Positions 21,691 to 52,241 of a stretch of DNA of 64,000 nt are shown one piece after another. A program made the position numbers and the translations under genes. The stretch is from contig RPFO01000167.1 in NCBI GenBank assembly GCA_009746045.1, positions 1,115,574-1,179,573 on the forward strand, read 5' to 3'. Positions within the stretch are counted from its first letter, which is position 1. Every line of letters begins with the position of its first letter. Origin of the DNA: Mesostigma viride. Its lineage: Eukaryota > Streptophyta > Mesostigmatophyceae > Mesostigmatales > Mesostigmataceae. Below the pieces are notes generated by a model. It was not told the origin of the DNA, did not search any database, and saw nothing but the letters and a program-made list of their open reading frames with translations.

Positions 21691-23153
21691 CGCAGGCCAG
21701 AAATCGGGAGAATCCGGACCATGGTAGCTCGAGCCTGGGTATATGCCCCTAGAAAGTCATGCAGGTATGTATAGTCTGACACCGCCCTTCAATGGTATGG
21801 CCTCCTTCTCCGGCCTTATCCACGAGCCACGAGATAGCCATGGCTGACAGCGGAGCTCATAACTTTTGCGTTTGGGCTCCAAATTTTTGTCGCGACTATC
21901 ATGATGTGCACAATCGCTTTGTCTTTCTAAGACGCCCATGCTGATATATTTTCTCGAAGCTATTACGCAATATTATGACGAGCAAACGTTCCTCTGCGCA
22001 ATGCAGCCTGGAGGCTGCGATCATGAGGCCATGCAAACACGTTTGCAGTTCCGGCTGCAGTTCCGCCCCCCAGCCTAGCCGACAGCGGTGACTCTAACCA
22101 ATGGTCTACTCGGCTCCTCCTGCTGCCTCTCCCTCGGCATTGATCGCCTGAATCCAAACGCAGTCGCCCAGCTGCGGACCTGCGCTGGCGCAAGGCCGAC
22201 TTCGCGACATCAACTCTCCCGGCCGGCTATTGGCAACGCACTCTGACACAATTCATTGATGACGTGTTTTTCTGGACGCACGCCTCGTTCCGGCACTGTG
22301 CCGGCACCTCCACGGTCGCCGGCAGAATCGCCTCAACACTGCCGGCATGAGATCGGCTCCCAGGGCCCGTCTTCGCGATCGGCGTAATGGCGCCGGCCGA
22401 CCTTCTTCACGTTACCGGCCCCGGCCCGCCTTCAGCGCATTGCTCTCTGCTCCCTCCTCAGGCGCACCCGGAGGCCGAGATCTGGGCTCCCCCCCCCCCG
22501 CCCCCAACGCCCTCTCCGAAACCACCTTTCGCTCCATCCTCAAGGAGGTCCTCGAGCAGCACATGACCCCCCTTGCCGCAGATGTGGCGGCATTGGGCGG
22601 CACGATGGCTGCCGAGCTCCCCCTCCTCTGAGTCCTCTCCACCACCGCGGCACCGCCAGTGACCTGAGTCCACCCTCCTGGCCTAGCTCCACCTCCACTG
22701 CCACCACCGCCACCACCGACGCCATCACTGCCCAGCTCCTCGACATCGACAAGCGCCTCAAAGGACAACGCCATCGCCATCGAGTGCCTGAAAAACACCA
22801 CACTGGGCCTCGATCACCGCCCATGCAGCCTGGCGGTGAAGGGCATTGCCGCCCGGCAACTAGCCCCCGCGCTGGCCCAGCAGCTATAGGCGATGCTCGA
22901 TCCTCCCCCACAGACCTGGGCAGCCATGGTGCTGAACCGCACCACCTCCACCAGTGACCTCCGCCATCGCTGCCCTGTCAAGCAGGCACTGATCAAGCTC
23001 AAGCAACAGATGCTCGACCTCCGCGAGGAGGCCAAGCTAGCGACAAGCGCAGCCATAATTAGTGTCATCGTCAGGCACTTTGACCTGCTGCCACTTGCCG
23101 GGTGTGAACTCCAAGAAGCTTGCAAAGGCGTTTGAGGACAACATCCTTGCCCC

Positions 23154-23513
23154 AGGCCGCGCGCGGCAGGGCCGCCACCCGTGGACTTTTCGTGATAGAC
23201 TCGGCATGGACATGTGCTACACTAGACGTGACGGGCTCACCCCCGGGCAGCCTCCTGGTTTGTCTGTAATATGGAGGCAGATGGTGCGCAAGGATAGATG
23301 GCAAGTAGTGATGAAGGAGACCACCCCCAAGTCCGTGGGGGCTCCGCGTGTGACCAAGTATGGCATTCATAGCGTGATTCGGGCCGCGGTGCGGCCCACA
23401 CCCCTGTAACTAGGACTTAGATAGCTTATACCATCCATTCCATCCCATGTTCCCCTCCCACTGAGGACTTATGCTCACGTGACGCAGTCACGTGTCTATT
23501 AATTAATTAATTA
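23154..23513 (+). mobile_element. LINE family A, 5'-truncated copy A3
   Basis: A 360-bp insert in ORF1 element 4, flanked by the 11-bp duplication ATCCTTGCCCC (23143-23153 and 23514-23524). It carries the terminal ORF2 residues, the 3' UTR, the CACGTGAC-GCA-GTCACGTG hairpin and (TTAA)n. Confidence 0.92.
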
Positions 23514-24024
23514 ATCCTTGCCCCCATGGACCTCATTGGTGAGCTCAAGCTGGAGGCGATCCGCCTTCCCCGCTCGCGGGGCAAGGCTGGCCCGCCACCG
23601 CTGCTGCTCACCTTAAATTGAGTACATGGCCGGCGGACAAGCTGCTGTTCCTCAAGCGTCGCAAGCGGCTCCGGGGGGACCTCCTACACGCTGGTCACGA
23701 CGACTTGACCCTGGCGCAGCAACAACGGCGACGACCGGGAGCTATGGCCGACCGTAGTACCTCCAGCTCCGGCAGACACCAGGGAAGAAGCCGGTATACT
23801 GCATGGAGGCTGGGGCCGGGCGGTCATCTACTACGTCGACCACAAGCCCTGGCATGCGACCCCCACCGCCCCAGGCCCCCAGCACCCCCAGCAAAACGGC
23901 CAGCCTAGGGGACTACAGCAGTAGTGTAGAATAGTAAGGCTTTAGCTGACGTGCATGGCCATGTTGTACATGTATGCCTACCATGATGGGACCCACACCA
24001 GATGATGCATTACATAGCGATTAA

Positions 24025-25367
24025 CCCATAGTCCGGGAATGGGTTTTTGGCATTTTTAGACCCCTGAAAATGGAAAAAATCATAACTCATAGGCCACAAC
24101 TCCAAATACCCCCAACCAAGGTGCTAGGAGTATCTACACTTCAAGGGCTTTCAGAAAATGCAATAATATTCCGAGTCCAGGAAGTGATTTGCAAGATATT
24201 TACTGCCAAAGTTGGACAAAAGACGATCATTTTCAGGCAAGGGAAATCCCCTTAGTAGTTTACCCCTGCAGGGAGGGTTCTAAAAAATTATTCTGGGGTT
24301 GGACAATGTCAATAGATAGTGCCACCATGCTTTCCTTGGGTCAGACCGCACGGATAGCCCATCTGACCTATATAATGCGCTCACTTACGTGTGTGGGTTA
24401 CGCGCGCGTAAGCAGCCATCCATGAAATGCCACACACTTATGCATTGTATACAGCCACATAGGACTGTAAAAAGTGCTGGGAAACAAAGAAGTGCTAAAC
24501 CAGCACTAACGGAATGGCATCCTCCAAAGAAACACCACAAACTGAGCAGATTTGGGGCTAACAGCACTCATACAGCAGGCATGGAAACCTGCTGCAAGAG
24601 GCAATGATACACTCGTGTAAAATGGATGTATAAACGACAGATTCCCGTGCAAACGACATGCAAACACGTTGCCGTACCTGGCTTGATCACGACCTTTCCG
24701 GGTTCTGCTGGCCGGGACCCTCATATCTCACACTGGCTAATGCTTTCCAGGCATAGGCCGCCATAGCCGCATAATGCATGCATCCGACATGATTACCAGG
24801 TTGATGTTCTGTGCAAAGATGACCTATAAACGCATCCGAATTCACAGGGACGCTGCTGCGGATGTCCAGTACCAAAACTGGGTGCTCGGGCTGGCGCAGA
24901 CTGCCGGGCCATAAGAAGAAAATCGAAATATGGCATGCCATTACTCATCTGGTACTGACGACCAAGAAAGCAGTAATGTCCACCTGTATTTTACCAATGC
25001 TATACATCTGGCCACCCCTGACCTACGAAAATCACGCATCATCATTCTGAGCAACATTCTGAACCATTACAAGCCGCGAGACGCAAAATTTCCTTGATAA
25101 CGGCAAGCTAGCAGCCATATCTTGTTACGCGCGCGCGCGAGTGAAAATTTCCCGCCAAAGTCACGTGATACTGTCTCAATACACGTTGTATTTACCAGGC
25201 TATGGCGAATATTACCCCCAAACCTATGCATCACCTTCGTCCCTAAGTGTTCCCAGACCCACCGGACAACTTACATCCGTCACGGGTGGCGCGGCGCTCC
25301 TGGAATTAAGCGCCGCGCCACCGGGGGTCAAAGTGGGCGATATATCGCCCAGTTTCCGGACTATGGG
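24025..25367 (-). mobile_element. TTAA-target TIR element, family P1, copy b
   Basis: 1,343 bp with TIRs CCCATAGTCCGG / CCGGACTATGGG and TTAA on both sides (24021-24024, 25368-25371). It is in the opposite orientation to copy a and differs from it by one base in length. It is inserted in the 3' UTR of ORF1 element 4. The 84-codon frame is kept at 24687-24941 on the minus strand. Confidence 0.88.
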
Positions 25368-25665
25368 TTAAGTAGTTAGCCACATGTGCTTTGCCCATGC
25401 ATGCAGAGAGTTACTCTCTGCTGAGATGCCATGCCCTACGGCCCTTGTCTAGCCATAATCATCTTCCAGGCCCCATGCCAGCTAAGTTCTTTAGGTAGGC
25501 CTCGATCTTGAGGTATGATCTACATCATGGTGGTGCAGGTGCACATTGTGCACCCAGAGTATAGGTGGCAGTTTACATCCCCCACCTGCAGGTTGTAACT
25601 CAGAATGTATTAAAAACCATATGCCCCTTATATATGTTAACACATACACTCCCAACGGAGATATG

Positions 25666-25917
25666 CTTAGCCCGTGGGGGGCTTCCACAGCTGGTTGTTG
25701 ACGATCAAGTCCCCGCCCCTCCAGAACACCTCAGTCGAGTTGCACCTCCAAGTTGCAGCTTCTTTGGGTCTTGCTTGTGGTGGAGGTACTCCGGCCACCG
25801 GTCGCGTCACGTACTGCTGCTGCTGAGCGGGGATCGATCAGGTTGCTGTCCAGCGTCCATGGAGGTCGTTCAACTTCTTGCGGCACGAGAGGAACATTAT
25901 GAAGGAAAGCGTCCCTA
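25666..25917 (-). mobile_element. type 2 ORF1 fragment, reversed
   Basis: The minus strand matches the C-terminal part of ORF1 element 3 (around 21040-21250), including the glutamine-rich AQQQQ region and the YWRG-like segment. It is truncated at both ends and joins directly to the tail-less end of element 4. Confidence 0.6.
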
Positions 25918-26546
25918 TTAAAGTCGGTGGGGGCTCCGCATGTGACCTAATTCGGCAACCATGGTGAGTCGGGTGGTGGTGCCCTGTAACTAGAAGCTAG
26001 ATAGAATTAAAGATCCATCCACCCCATCCATGATAGAAAGATCCATCCATGACCACCGCCGCTGGTGGAGCAACCCCGCCCTACCGCGGATCGTCAAGCG
26101 TGACCTCTTCAAGGTCGTCATTCTGACGATCCTGACCTACGGCGCCGAGACCTGGACACTGACGCAGGAGCTGGAGCAACGACTCGACGGCAACGTCACC
26201 AAGATGCTGCGCAAGGCCCTTAACATCCCCTTTGGTTTGCACATTAGTAATGAGGATTTGTACGCTGATTTGCCCTATGTTTCCCACATTATTAGGCACA
26301 GGCGCCTGGGCCTAGCCGGGCACCTGGCCCGCACAGATCAGGTAGACACATCAGATAGACTAGCTGGCACCAAACCCGCCCAGCCTGGGCGATATGTCCT
26401 CACCTGGCGTGCCCCAGGCCGCGCGCGGCAGGGCCGCCACCCGTGGACTTTTCGTGATAGACTCGGCATGGACATGTGCTACACTAGACGCGACGGGCTC
26501 ACGCCCGGGCAGCCTCCTGGTTTGTCTGTAATATGGAGGCAGATGG

Positions 26547-26586
26547 ACGCAGTCACGTGTCTATGAATTAATTAATTAATTAATTA
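26547..26586 (+). mobile_element. 40-bp tail-only LINE A insertion
   Basis: ACGCAGTCACGTGTCTATGA plus (ATTA)n, flanked by the 14-bp duplication ATGGAGGCAGATGG (26533-26546 and 26587-26600). Copy A1 shows the empty site (a single ATGGAGGCAGATGG at about 29977). This is an extreme 5' truncation by target-primed reverse transcription. Confidence 0.92.
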
Positions 26587-26754
26587 ATGGAGGCAGATGG
26601 TACGCAAGGATAGATGGCAAGTAGTGATGAAGGAGACCACCCCCAAGTCTGTGGGGGCTCCGCGTGTGACCGCGTATGGGATTCATAGCGATTCGGGCCG
26701 CGGTGCCCACACCCCTGTAACTAGGACCTAGATAGCTTACACCATCCATTCCAT

Positions 26755-28573
26755 GAGCACCGCATCCACTCTCTCAGCTCATTTTAAGACACGAGGTAGC
26801 CATGGCTGACGGCGGAGCTCATAACTTTCACGTTTGAGCACCGAATTTAGTCGTGAATATCACACTCGCTTCGTCTTTCTAAGACGCACATGCTGATATA
26901 ATTTTCCGACGCTATTACGCAATATACGATGAGCAAACGCCCATCGACGCAACGCAGCCTGACGGCTGCGCTCGGCAATGAAAATACGTCTGCAGCTCCG
27001 GCTGCAGCTTCGCCATCAGGTCCGGCAGGCGGCAGTGACACTAGTCGCGCACTGGTAGTCGCCCAGCACCCTCCCGGGCTTCCTGCCTCGCCCTCAGCCT
27101 CGCCTGATCCCAAGCGCAGTCGCTCAGACGAACCTGGCTGGTCTGAGCGAGATTTTGACGTTCGTGTTTTACAGGTCCCACGCCTCACTGCTGGCCCTGT
27201 GCGAGCAGTTCCATTCCAGAAGCGCTCGGCCTTCGACCTTTTGCAACCCTGCCCCGTTACCGAATCCACCTTCCTCCGCCACCTCCACGACGCCTTCTCA
27301 CAGCACGTGTCGCCCATTGCTGCCAATGTGCGCACGCTGGCTGCTGAACTCCCCACCATCCCCACCGCCACCGCCGCCCTCCTCGCCTCCACCCCCCCCC
27401 CTCCGCCTCCACCGACTCCATCACCGCCCAGCTCCGCGACATCGACCAGCGTCTTAAGGATAACGCCATCGCTATCGAGGTTCTGCAGAACACCGCAGGC
27501 CTCACCGCCCAGGCGGTGAAGGACATTGCCGCCAAGCCAGCCCCGGCTGGCCTGGTCGGCGATGCTCCTCCCATCACCACCTGGGCGGACATGCTTAAGC
27601 AACACACCACCTCCACCACCTCCGCCGTCGCAGCCCAGCTCCAACGGCAGACGCTTGACCTCCGCGAGGAGGCCGAGCTCGCCAAGCGCAGCCTTAACGT
27701 CATTGTCAAGAATCTCAAGATGGAGGAAGGTGAGAATTCCGAGAAGCTTGCGCGTGCTTTTGAGAGAGAAATCCTTGATCGCATGGGCCTTACTGGTGAG
27801 ATCGAGCTGGCCGCCCACCGCCTTCCCCGCGCGCGGGGTAAGGCAGGGCCGCCCCCGCTCCTTCTCACCTTTAAGACCCCGGCGGACAAGATTTCTTTTC
27901 TCAGACGCCGCAAGCGGCTCGAGAAGACTCTCTTCACCCTTGATGACGACCTGACCCTGGCGCAGCAACAACGGCGACGGGAGCTATGGCCGACCTACCT
28001 CCAGCTCCGGCAGACCAAGGCGGGCCAGCCGGTGTACTGGAAGGGGGCGGCCATCTACGTCGGCCACAAGCCCTGGCAGGCGACACCCCCCCCCCGCGGC
28101 CCCAGCGACTCCAGACGCCCCAGCTTAGGGGAATACAGCAGTAGTAGTGTAGAATAGATAGACCGTGGCCATGTACATGTACGCCTCCTAGAGGCACTAT
28201 CCCAGCTAAGCCACGCGCTTTATTTAATCATGTACATGTGTGCCTATGATGAGCCACACTCCAGATGATGCCTAGCTTTATTTAGTTATGTTGTGCCCAT
28301 GCAGGGAGTAACTCTCTGCTGAGAGCCACGCTTTAGCCTTTGTATAGCTATGCTGATCTTCCCCCCCCATGACAGGCTCCCCCTTCGCTGGGCATAGCTT
28401 GAAGATCATGGGGATGCACGTGCCCTGGTGCACCTAGAGCAAGGGTCCTTTACATCCCCACCCTTGCAGGAAGTAGCTTAGGATGTATGATAGGCCATAT
28501 GCCCCCTCTCAAGGGCTATGTGCTACATATACTCCCAACGGAGTTATGTTACAATTCAATTCAATTCAATTCA
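26755..28573 (+). mobile_element. ORF1-only non-LTR element 5 (complete unit with target duplication)
   Basis: 1,819 bp bounded by the 11-bp duplication ATCCATTCCAT (26744-26754 and 28574-28584). From 5' to 3' it has the leader with GAGGTAGCCATGGCTGA, an ORF1 coding region, a 3' UTR, the ACTCCCAACGGAGTTATGTT hairpin and a (CAATT)n tail. It contains no reverse transcriptase. The clean duplication shows that this ORF1-only unit moved as such by target-primed reverse transcription, so another element must have supplied the enzyme. Confidence 0.92.
26929..28157 (+). CDS. L1-type ORF1 protein, one frame break
   Basis: The ATG at 26929 opens MSKRPSTQRSLTAALG, a basic N-terminus. The first frame runs to 27519 and the second covers 27516-28157; they overlap. 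The shift lies near a C-rich tract at about 27390-27420. The second part has an alanine-rich helical stretch, then the RRM-like SLNVIVKNLKMEEGENSEKL (near 27690), PPPLLLTFKTPADKISFLRR, DDDLTLAQQQRRRELWPTYL and a YWKGAAIYVGHKPW end. It is the best-preserved full-length ORF1 in the window. Its role is inferred from L1 ORF1 (RNA binding and chaperone). Confidence 0.75.
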
Positions 28574-28735
28574 ATCCATTCCATCCCATGTTCACCTCCC
28601 ACTGAGGACTTATGCTCACGTGACGCAGTCACGTGTCTATTAATTAATTAATCCACCCCATCCCATTTACCCATCGCACTGCGGACTTATGCTCACGTGA
28701 CACAGTCTACGTGTACATTAATTGATTAATTGAAG

Positions 28736-28825
28736 ATAATTCATCCACCCCATCCCATTCCCATCCCACTGAGGGCTTATGCTCACGAGACACGCTTTAC
28801 GTGTTGATTTTTTAATAAACTGATG
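28736..28825 (+). mobile_element. LINE family A tail, copy A8 (tail-only)
   Basis: CATCCCACTGAGGGCTTATG, CTCACGAGACACG and an AT-rich end form a third A-type tail in a row after those of A2 and A7. The hairpin is degraded. Confidence 0.6.
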
Positions 28826-28849
28826 TAATAACTAACATCAGATTAAATT

Positions 28850-29156
28850 CATTAATTAACTTACACGTAACTGCATCACGTGATCAGAAGTCCTCGGGGA
28901 ATATATAATATGGGATGGGGTGGATGGATGTAGCTATGTCTAGTTCCTAGTTACAGGGTTGCGGGCACCACGGCCCGAATCGCTATGCATGCTAAACTGA
29001 TTAGTCACACGCGGAGGCCCCACGGACTGGGTGGTGGTGGCCTTCGTTAGTGTCTGCCACCTATCCTTACGACGTCATCTGCCTCCATATTACAGACAAA
29101 CCATGGGGTTACCCGGATGTGGGCCAGCCCCGTTGAGGGTAGAACATGTCCATGCC
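28850..29156 (-). mobile_element. LINE family A, reversed 5'-truncated copy A6
   Basis: On the minus strand it runs from GGCATGGACATG through the ORF2 end and 3' UTR to a diverged hairpin (CACGTGATGCAGTTACGTG) and TTAATTAA. It is more diverged than copy A1, which starts 33 bp further on. Confidence 0.75.
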
Positions 29157-29189
29157 TATGTTGGATATTATATCATTAATATACAGACA

Positions 29190-30211
29190 AGCAGAATTTA
29201 CTAGCTGACCTCATTTATGCCGACGACATCACGCTCATCGAGAAGCCGGAGTCTGCCCAACTTTGGCTGGACTGCCTGGCGCTCGAGGCTCGGGCGGTTG
29301 GTCTAGAAATCAGCCCCAAAACGGAGGCCCTGGCCCTCGGCATGGCAGGGCCCCCACCCACACTCCGCCTCTTAGACGATGCCGAGGTCAACTACCCTAC
29401 TTCAGGCCGCTTCAAGCTGCTCGGCAGTTGGCTTCCTGACTGCGAGGACGACATGACGACACGGATCGGCATGGCGTGGGCGCACCTCCATGACCACCGC
29501 CGCTGGTGGAGCAACCCCGCCCTACCCCGGATCGTCAAGCGTGACCTCTTCAAGGTCGTCATTCTGACGATCCTGACCTACGGCGCCGAGACGTGGACAC
29601 TGATGCAGGAGCTGGAGCAACGACTCGACGGCGCCGTCACCAAGATGCTGCGCAAGGCCCTTAACATCCCCTTTGGTTTGCACATTAGTAATGAGGATTT
29701 GTACGCTGATTTGCCCTATGTTTCCCACATTATTAGGCACAGGCGCCTGGGCCTAGCCGGGCACCTGGCCCGCACAGATCAGGTAGATACATCAGATAGA
29801 CTAGCTGGCACCAAGCCCGCCCAGCCTGGGCGATATGTCCTCACCTGGCGTGCCCCCGGCCGCGCGCGGCAGGGCCGCCACCCGTGGACTTTTCGTGATA
29901 GACTCGGCATGGACATGTGCTACACTAGACGTGACGGGCTCACCCCCGGGCAGCCTCCTGGTTTGTCTGTAATATGGAGGCAGATGGTGCGCAAGGATAG
30001 ATGGCAAGTAGTGATGAAGGAGACCACCCCCAAGCCTGTGGGGGCTCCGCGTGTGACCAAGTATGGCATTCATAGCGATTCGGGCCGCGGTGCCCACACC
30101 CCTGTAACTAGGACCTAGATAGCTTATACCATCCATTCCATCCCATGTTCCCCTCCCACTGAGGACTTATGCTCACGTGACGCAGTCACGTGTCTATTAA
30201 TTAATTAATTA
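29190..30211 (+). mobile_element. LINE family A, copy A1 (longest A copy)
   Basis: A 1,022-bp 5'-truncated element flanked by the 9-bp duplication ATACAGACA (29181-29189 and 30212-30220). It carries the end of the reverse-transcriptase palm domain, the whole C-terminal part of ORF2, the 3' UTR, the CACGTGAC-GCA-GTCACGTG hairpin and (TTAA)n. Confidence 0.9.
29193..30118 (+). CDS. LINE ORF2 C-terminal part (reverse transcriptase), 5'-truncated
   Basis: The frame stays open for about 308 codons. It begins with LADLIYADDITLIEKPESAQ, the RT catalytic YADD box. AVGLEISPKTEAL and LLGSWLP follow, then the post-RT region with TYGAETWTL, IRHRRLGLAGHLART and PPGLSVIWRQMVRKDRWQ. The upstream palm, fingers and any endonuclease are absent because of 5' truncation. 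It belongs to a non-LTR retrotransposon whose clade I cannot fix. No stop or shift is visible within the retained part. Confidence 0.85.
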
Positions 30212-30212
30212 A

Positions 30213-30741
30213 TACAGACATGCATAGAACTAAAATTGGCAACTAATAAAGAACCTTAATTGTAAACTATATACGTTGGCAAGCAGTGAAGGAAGCCACT
30301 TGCCCCTGCCTCATCACTGGAAACAGGATCGGCGTGATCTCAGACAGGTACATTTCATAGCCTCCTTGCCAACCCTTTAACTGATTGCCGACCCTTGAAC
30401 ATGTCCATGCACGTGGACAAAATCCTTTATAAGTATTGCGGCAACAAGGTGTAGATAGCGCTTTGGGCTTGATTCAAATGGGTCAAGCTGCGCTTGAACA
30501 GCAGCATGCGTGCAGTGCATGCCACGACGCCAAGCCGCCATGCTGCACCGCCATTGCCAAACTCGTTTGGTCAAGTATGCGGCAGCTTCATATGGAAGTG
30601 TTGCACGATGCAAAACCGTGCGTCAAATCCTTGACCCCTGCATCATCAAAGTGTCGAGAATCCTATCCTTTACTCCTGCATGCATTGTCAAGCATGTGAT
30701 CCTTCACTCCCGCACTGTCAAAGTGTCGTGCTTCGGATCCC
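30213..30741. other. 3' flank of the NEK1-type gene
   Basis: This is the downstream side of the minus-strand kinase gene. Its distal part (30213-30600) has no recognised feature; the proximal part is the minisatellite described next. Confidence 0.6.
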
Positions 30742-49909
<19,168 letters not shown>

Positions 49910-52241
49910 CCTGCACACGTGCGCAAGTCAACGCGCAGGTGTTCTGGAAAAAGCTTCTGGGAGGCGGGAATGGAGTTAGTACCAATACCTCAACCTGCCC
50001 TTCCAGGGTGATGTTGCGTAGTAGAGTGTCAACTTTTTTGAACACTGTTTAATTCTGCTGCCACCAACTGGGAACGCTCCAGCTTGCTAAGCTAGAAACA
50101 GCATGCCTTCTCCGAGCTAGGTCCTCACTACGCATGGCAACCCAGTACGGCAATACGTGTCAGCAGAGGCATTCCCTGTCCGAGATAATAATGTATTAAA
50201 CTTTCGGCCTATTTCAGTCAATGGCTTCACTTCACATAGTGCTTTATTTTGTGGTGACGTCCAACGTCAAGGGCATTAGTACAACAAAAACACACAAAAA
50301 TAAAGAGCTGGTCTGTATTATTATTTTTTCTCGGCTCATGGATTGGATTTATTCTGACATCATTGAATGTACTACCTACTATCCCGTCTACACGTGTATA
50401 CGCAGCTCTCTGGCTAGACTACAGTACAGGCTGGACTTGGCCACTCGGGAATATTGATAACGGATCACTGTGACCAGTACATAATCACTAAATAGCCCTG
50501 GTGCTGTTGTTGTTGTTACCCACGCCTGACCACTGGTACGTGGTAACCCTGATGAGTGGTGAATGGAAACTAGGGATAACCGGGATTTACTAGGGATATA
50601 CGAAGGCGAAATGAAAAAAGTTAAAACGTTAGCCGCCGACAATCTGGAGCGTACGATGATGGATCCAACGGACGCGATAAACCCGCTAAGTTAGCGGCTC
50701 GGGTCGTCCGTCCAGAATACTACAAAATACTACACATAAACAACCAATCCAAAACAAGCAAACTACGGAAAACAAACGGCCTTCGGCCCCAACGGTCACA
50801 AATCCAACGGAAACGACCCGAAATCGATACATAACACCACCGAAACGACGCAGCCGCAGGCCACGCCGCCGGACGAAAAAAACAAAGTGACGTGCTCCGC
50901 GAGCAATTTGCTGGCTGGCGATGGCAGGAAACGTACGCTAGAAAATTGGGATGGGGAATGCGCAGCCATGGTTTTATACGTCAAAATTTTATGTTTGAAG
51001 AGCAAGTACGAAATTTTCTGAGCTGGAGGTGCGTCAACGGAGTGATACCTGCGTGGGAGAGGTCCGCGTCGCTATGGCGACCTGGAAATGGAATGTCGTT
51101 GTAGATTTAGGTATTGTAGTATCATGCTTAATTGCTTTACGTACTGGGTGCCTAGTAAAATCAGTTTGCTGTTCGTGGAAGGCGTGGGGCCGACGAGTTT
51201 CTGGTGTCATCATATTGGAAAGAACTCTGGATTTTTTGCCACGGGACGTAACTGGCGATGCCGATGGTGAGGCGTACTACCTACCGGGGTACTACCTGCT
51301 CTCTTTCTGATGCATTTTCATGGTTTCCATTTCGCCGAATCCATCTAGTCGCAGACATAGCGTAGCGTTGCGTTTTATTAGCCGTGCAGGACGCCATCTT
51401 CATGGTCCTTCGAATGTCCTGTGTGAACGTCCGTTGCCCAAGGATCTGTGATGCTTTTTTCTGGAATATGCTGGGCTTGGAAAGCCCCTCTGGATGCTTG
51501 CTGTCACGGGTTTGGGGCGTCATTTACATTCATGGTGCTTTCTGCGTAACTGCTGACTTGCTTCGCACGTGGATTTTCACTGGACTGAAGAGCGCGTCTG
51601 CTAGCATGTTTACGTGGTGTATAAGGTGATCAATCAACTATTTGTTTATAGAAGGTGTGACAATAGAAGGTGTGTTATATATTTCTTCATCAAGCATGTC
51701 AAAAGTAATCTCCACTCGCTTACAACCTGAATTTTGCTTTGCTGGGGTCTGCTGTGTTTGTGTCTCACTGTGCAGGCTATCCCCTTGGTTGATCAACCAG
51801 GTGCTTTTTGGTGGCAGCGGGGCCATATACTCTTCTTGGCGTTTTTCATCCATGGCATGTCAACGGCAACGCATGCATGCCAGCCCCTAAACAAGAAAAC
51901 ACTAAGTCACCAAAGAATGGAATTCAGGGCATGGTCATGAGCAGGGTAACAGCAGCATTAATATTAAATGGGCATGATGTCAACAGGAAAACACTAAGTC
52001 ACGTGAGGAAAGTCTTTTTATGATCCCAAACAGCCTGGACGTGGCCGTGTGCCAAATTACTTTGTGTAGTCCGCGCATTTCCGGCGCAAGTCGCCGGCCG
52101 GACCTTGTGACAGCGCCAGAATCATGATTAACATTGTATGACTTTTGTAGGTAGAAAAATGTCTGTGGAGACGCTGTGCGTCGCGCTTAAATATTTTAAT
52201 ATAATTTTAATGAAAAGTTTGAAAAGTTTCGTAAACCTTAC
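49910..52241. other. upstream flank of the NEK1-type gene, unassigned
   Basis: It should contain the promoter and 5' UTR of the kinase gene near 49910-50100. No gene was recognised in the rest. Short frames (for example 51029-51310, plus) have no known motif. Short direct repeats such as AAAACACTAAGTCAC (51893 and 51988) occur. Confidence 0.4.

Larger units (their letters stand above)
21821..25665 (+). mobile_element. ORF1-only element 4, with LINE A3 and P1b inserted
   Basis: The leader matches elements 1 and 5 (GAGATAGCCATGGCTGACAG). The coding region is frame-broken in several places (segments near 22347-22631, 22890-23153 and 23514-23935). LINE A3 splits the coding part and P1 copy b sits in the 3' UTR. 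The 3' hairpin ACTCCCAACGGAGATATG is present at about 25650 but the AT tail is missing; a reversed ORF1 fragment follows directly. Confidence 0.8.
26030..28650 (+). mobile_element. LINE family A, copy A2, carrying two later inserts
   Basis: It is bounded by the 13-bp duplication ATCCACCCCATCC (26017-26029 and 28651-28663). It has ORF2 C-terminal coding sequence (HDHRRWWSNPALPRIVKRDL and TYGAETWTL onwards) up to 26546, then a 40-bp tail-only insert. The end of ORF2 and the 3' UTR run to 26754, then ORF1 element 5, then its own tail at 28574-28650 with the CACGTGAC-GCA-GTCACGTG hairpin. The coding part up to the first insert is open. Confidence 0.88.
25918..28735 (+). mobile_element. LINE family A, copy A7, split by copy A2
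   Basis: The left piece (25918-26029) has the GTGGGGGCTCCGC end of ORF2 and the CTGTAACTAG 3' UTR. The right piece (28651-28735) has the tail CTCACGTGACACAGTC and an AT repeat. The piece between is copy A2 with its own duplication. A7 is therefore older than A2. Confidence 0.75.

Noticed and set aside
28850-30220. Two-sided target priming producing inverted 3' ends at the 5' side of LINEs
   Set aside because: Reversed 3' ends precede elements at 11.04, 28.85 and 58.85 kb, but the target duplications of A1 (29181/30212) and B1 (59043/60568) lie directly at the plus-strand element and exclude the reversed piece. They are separate insertions.
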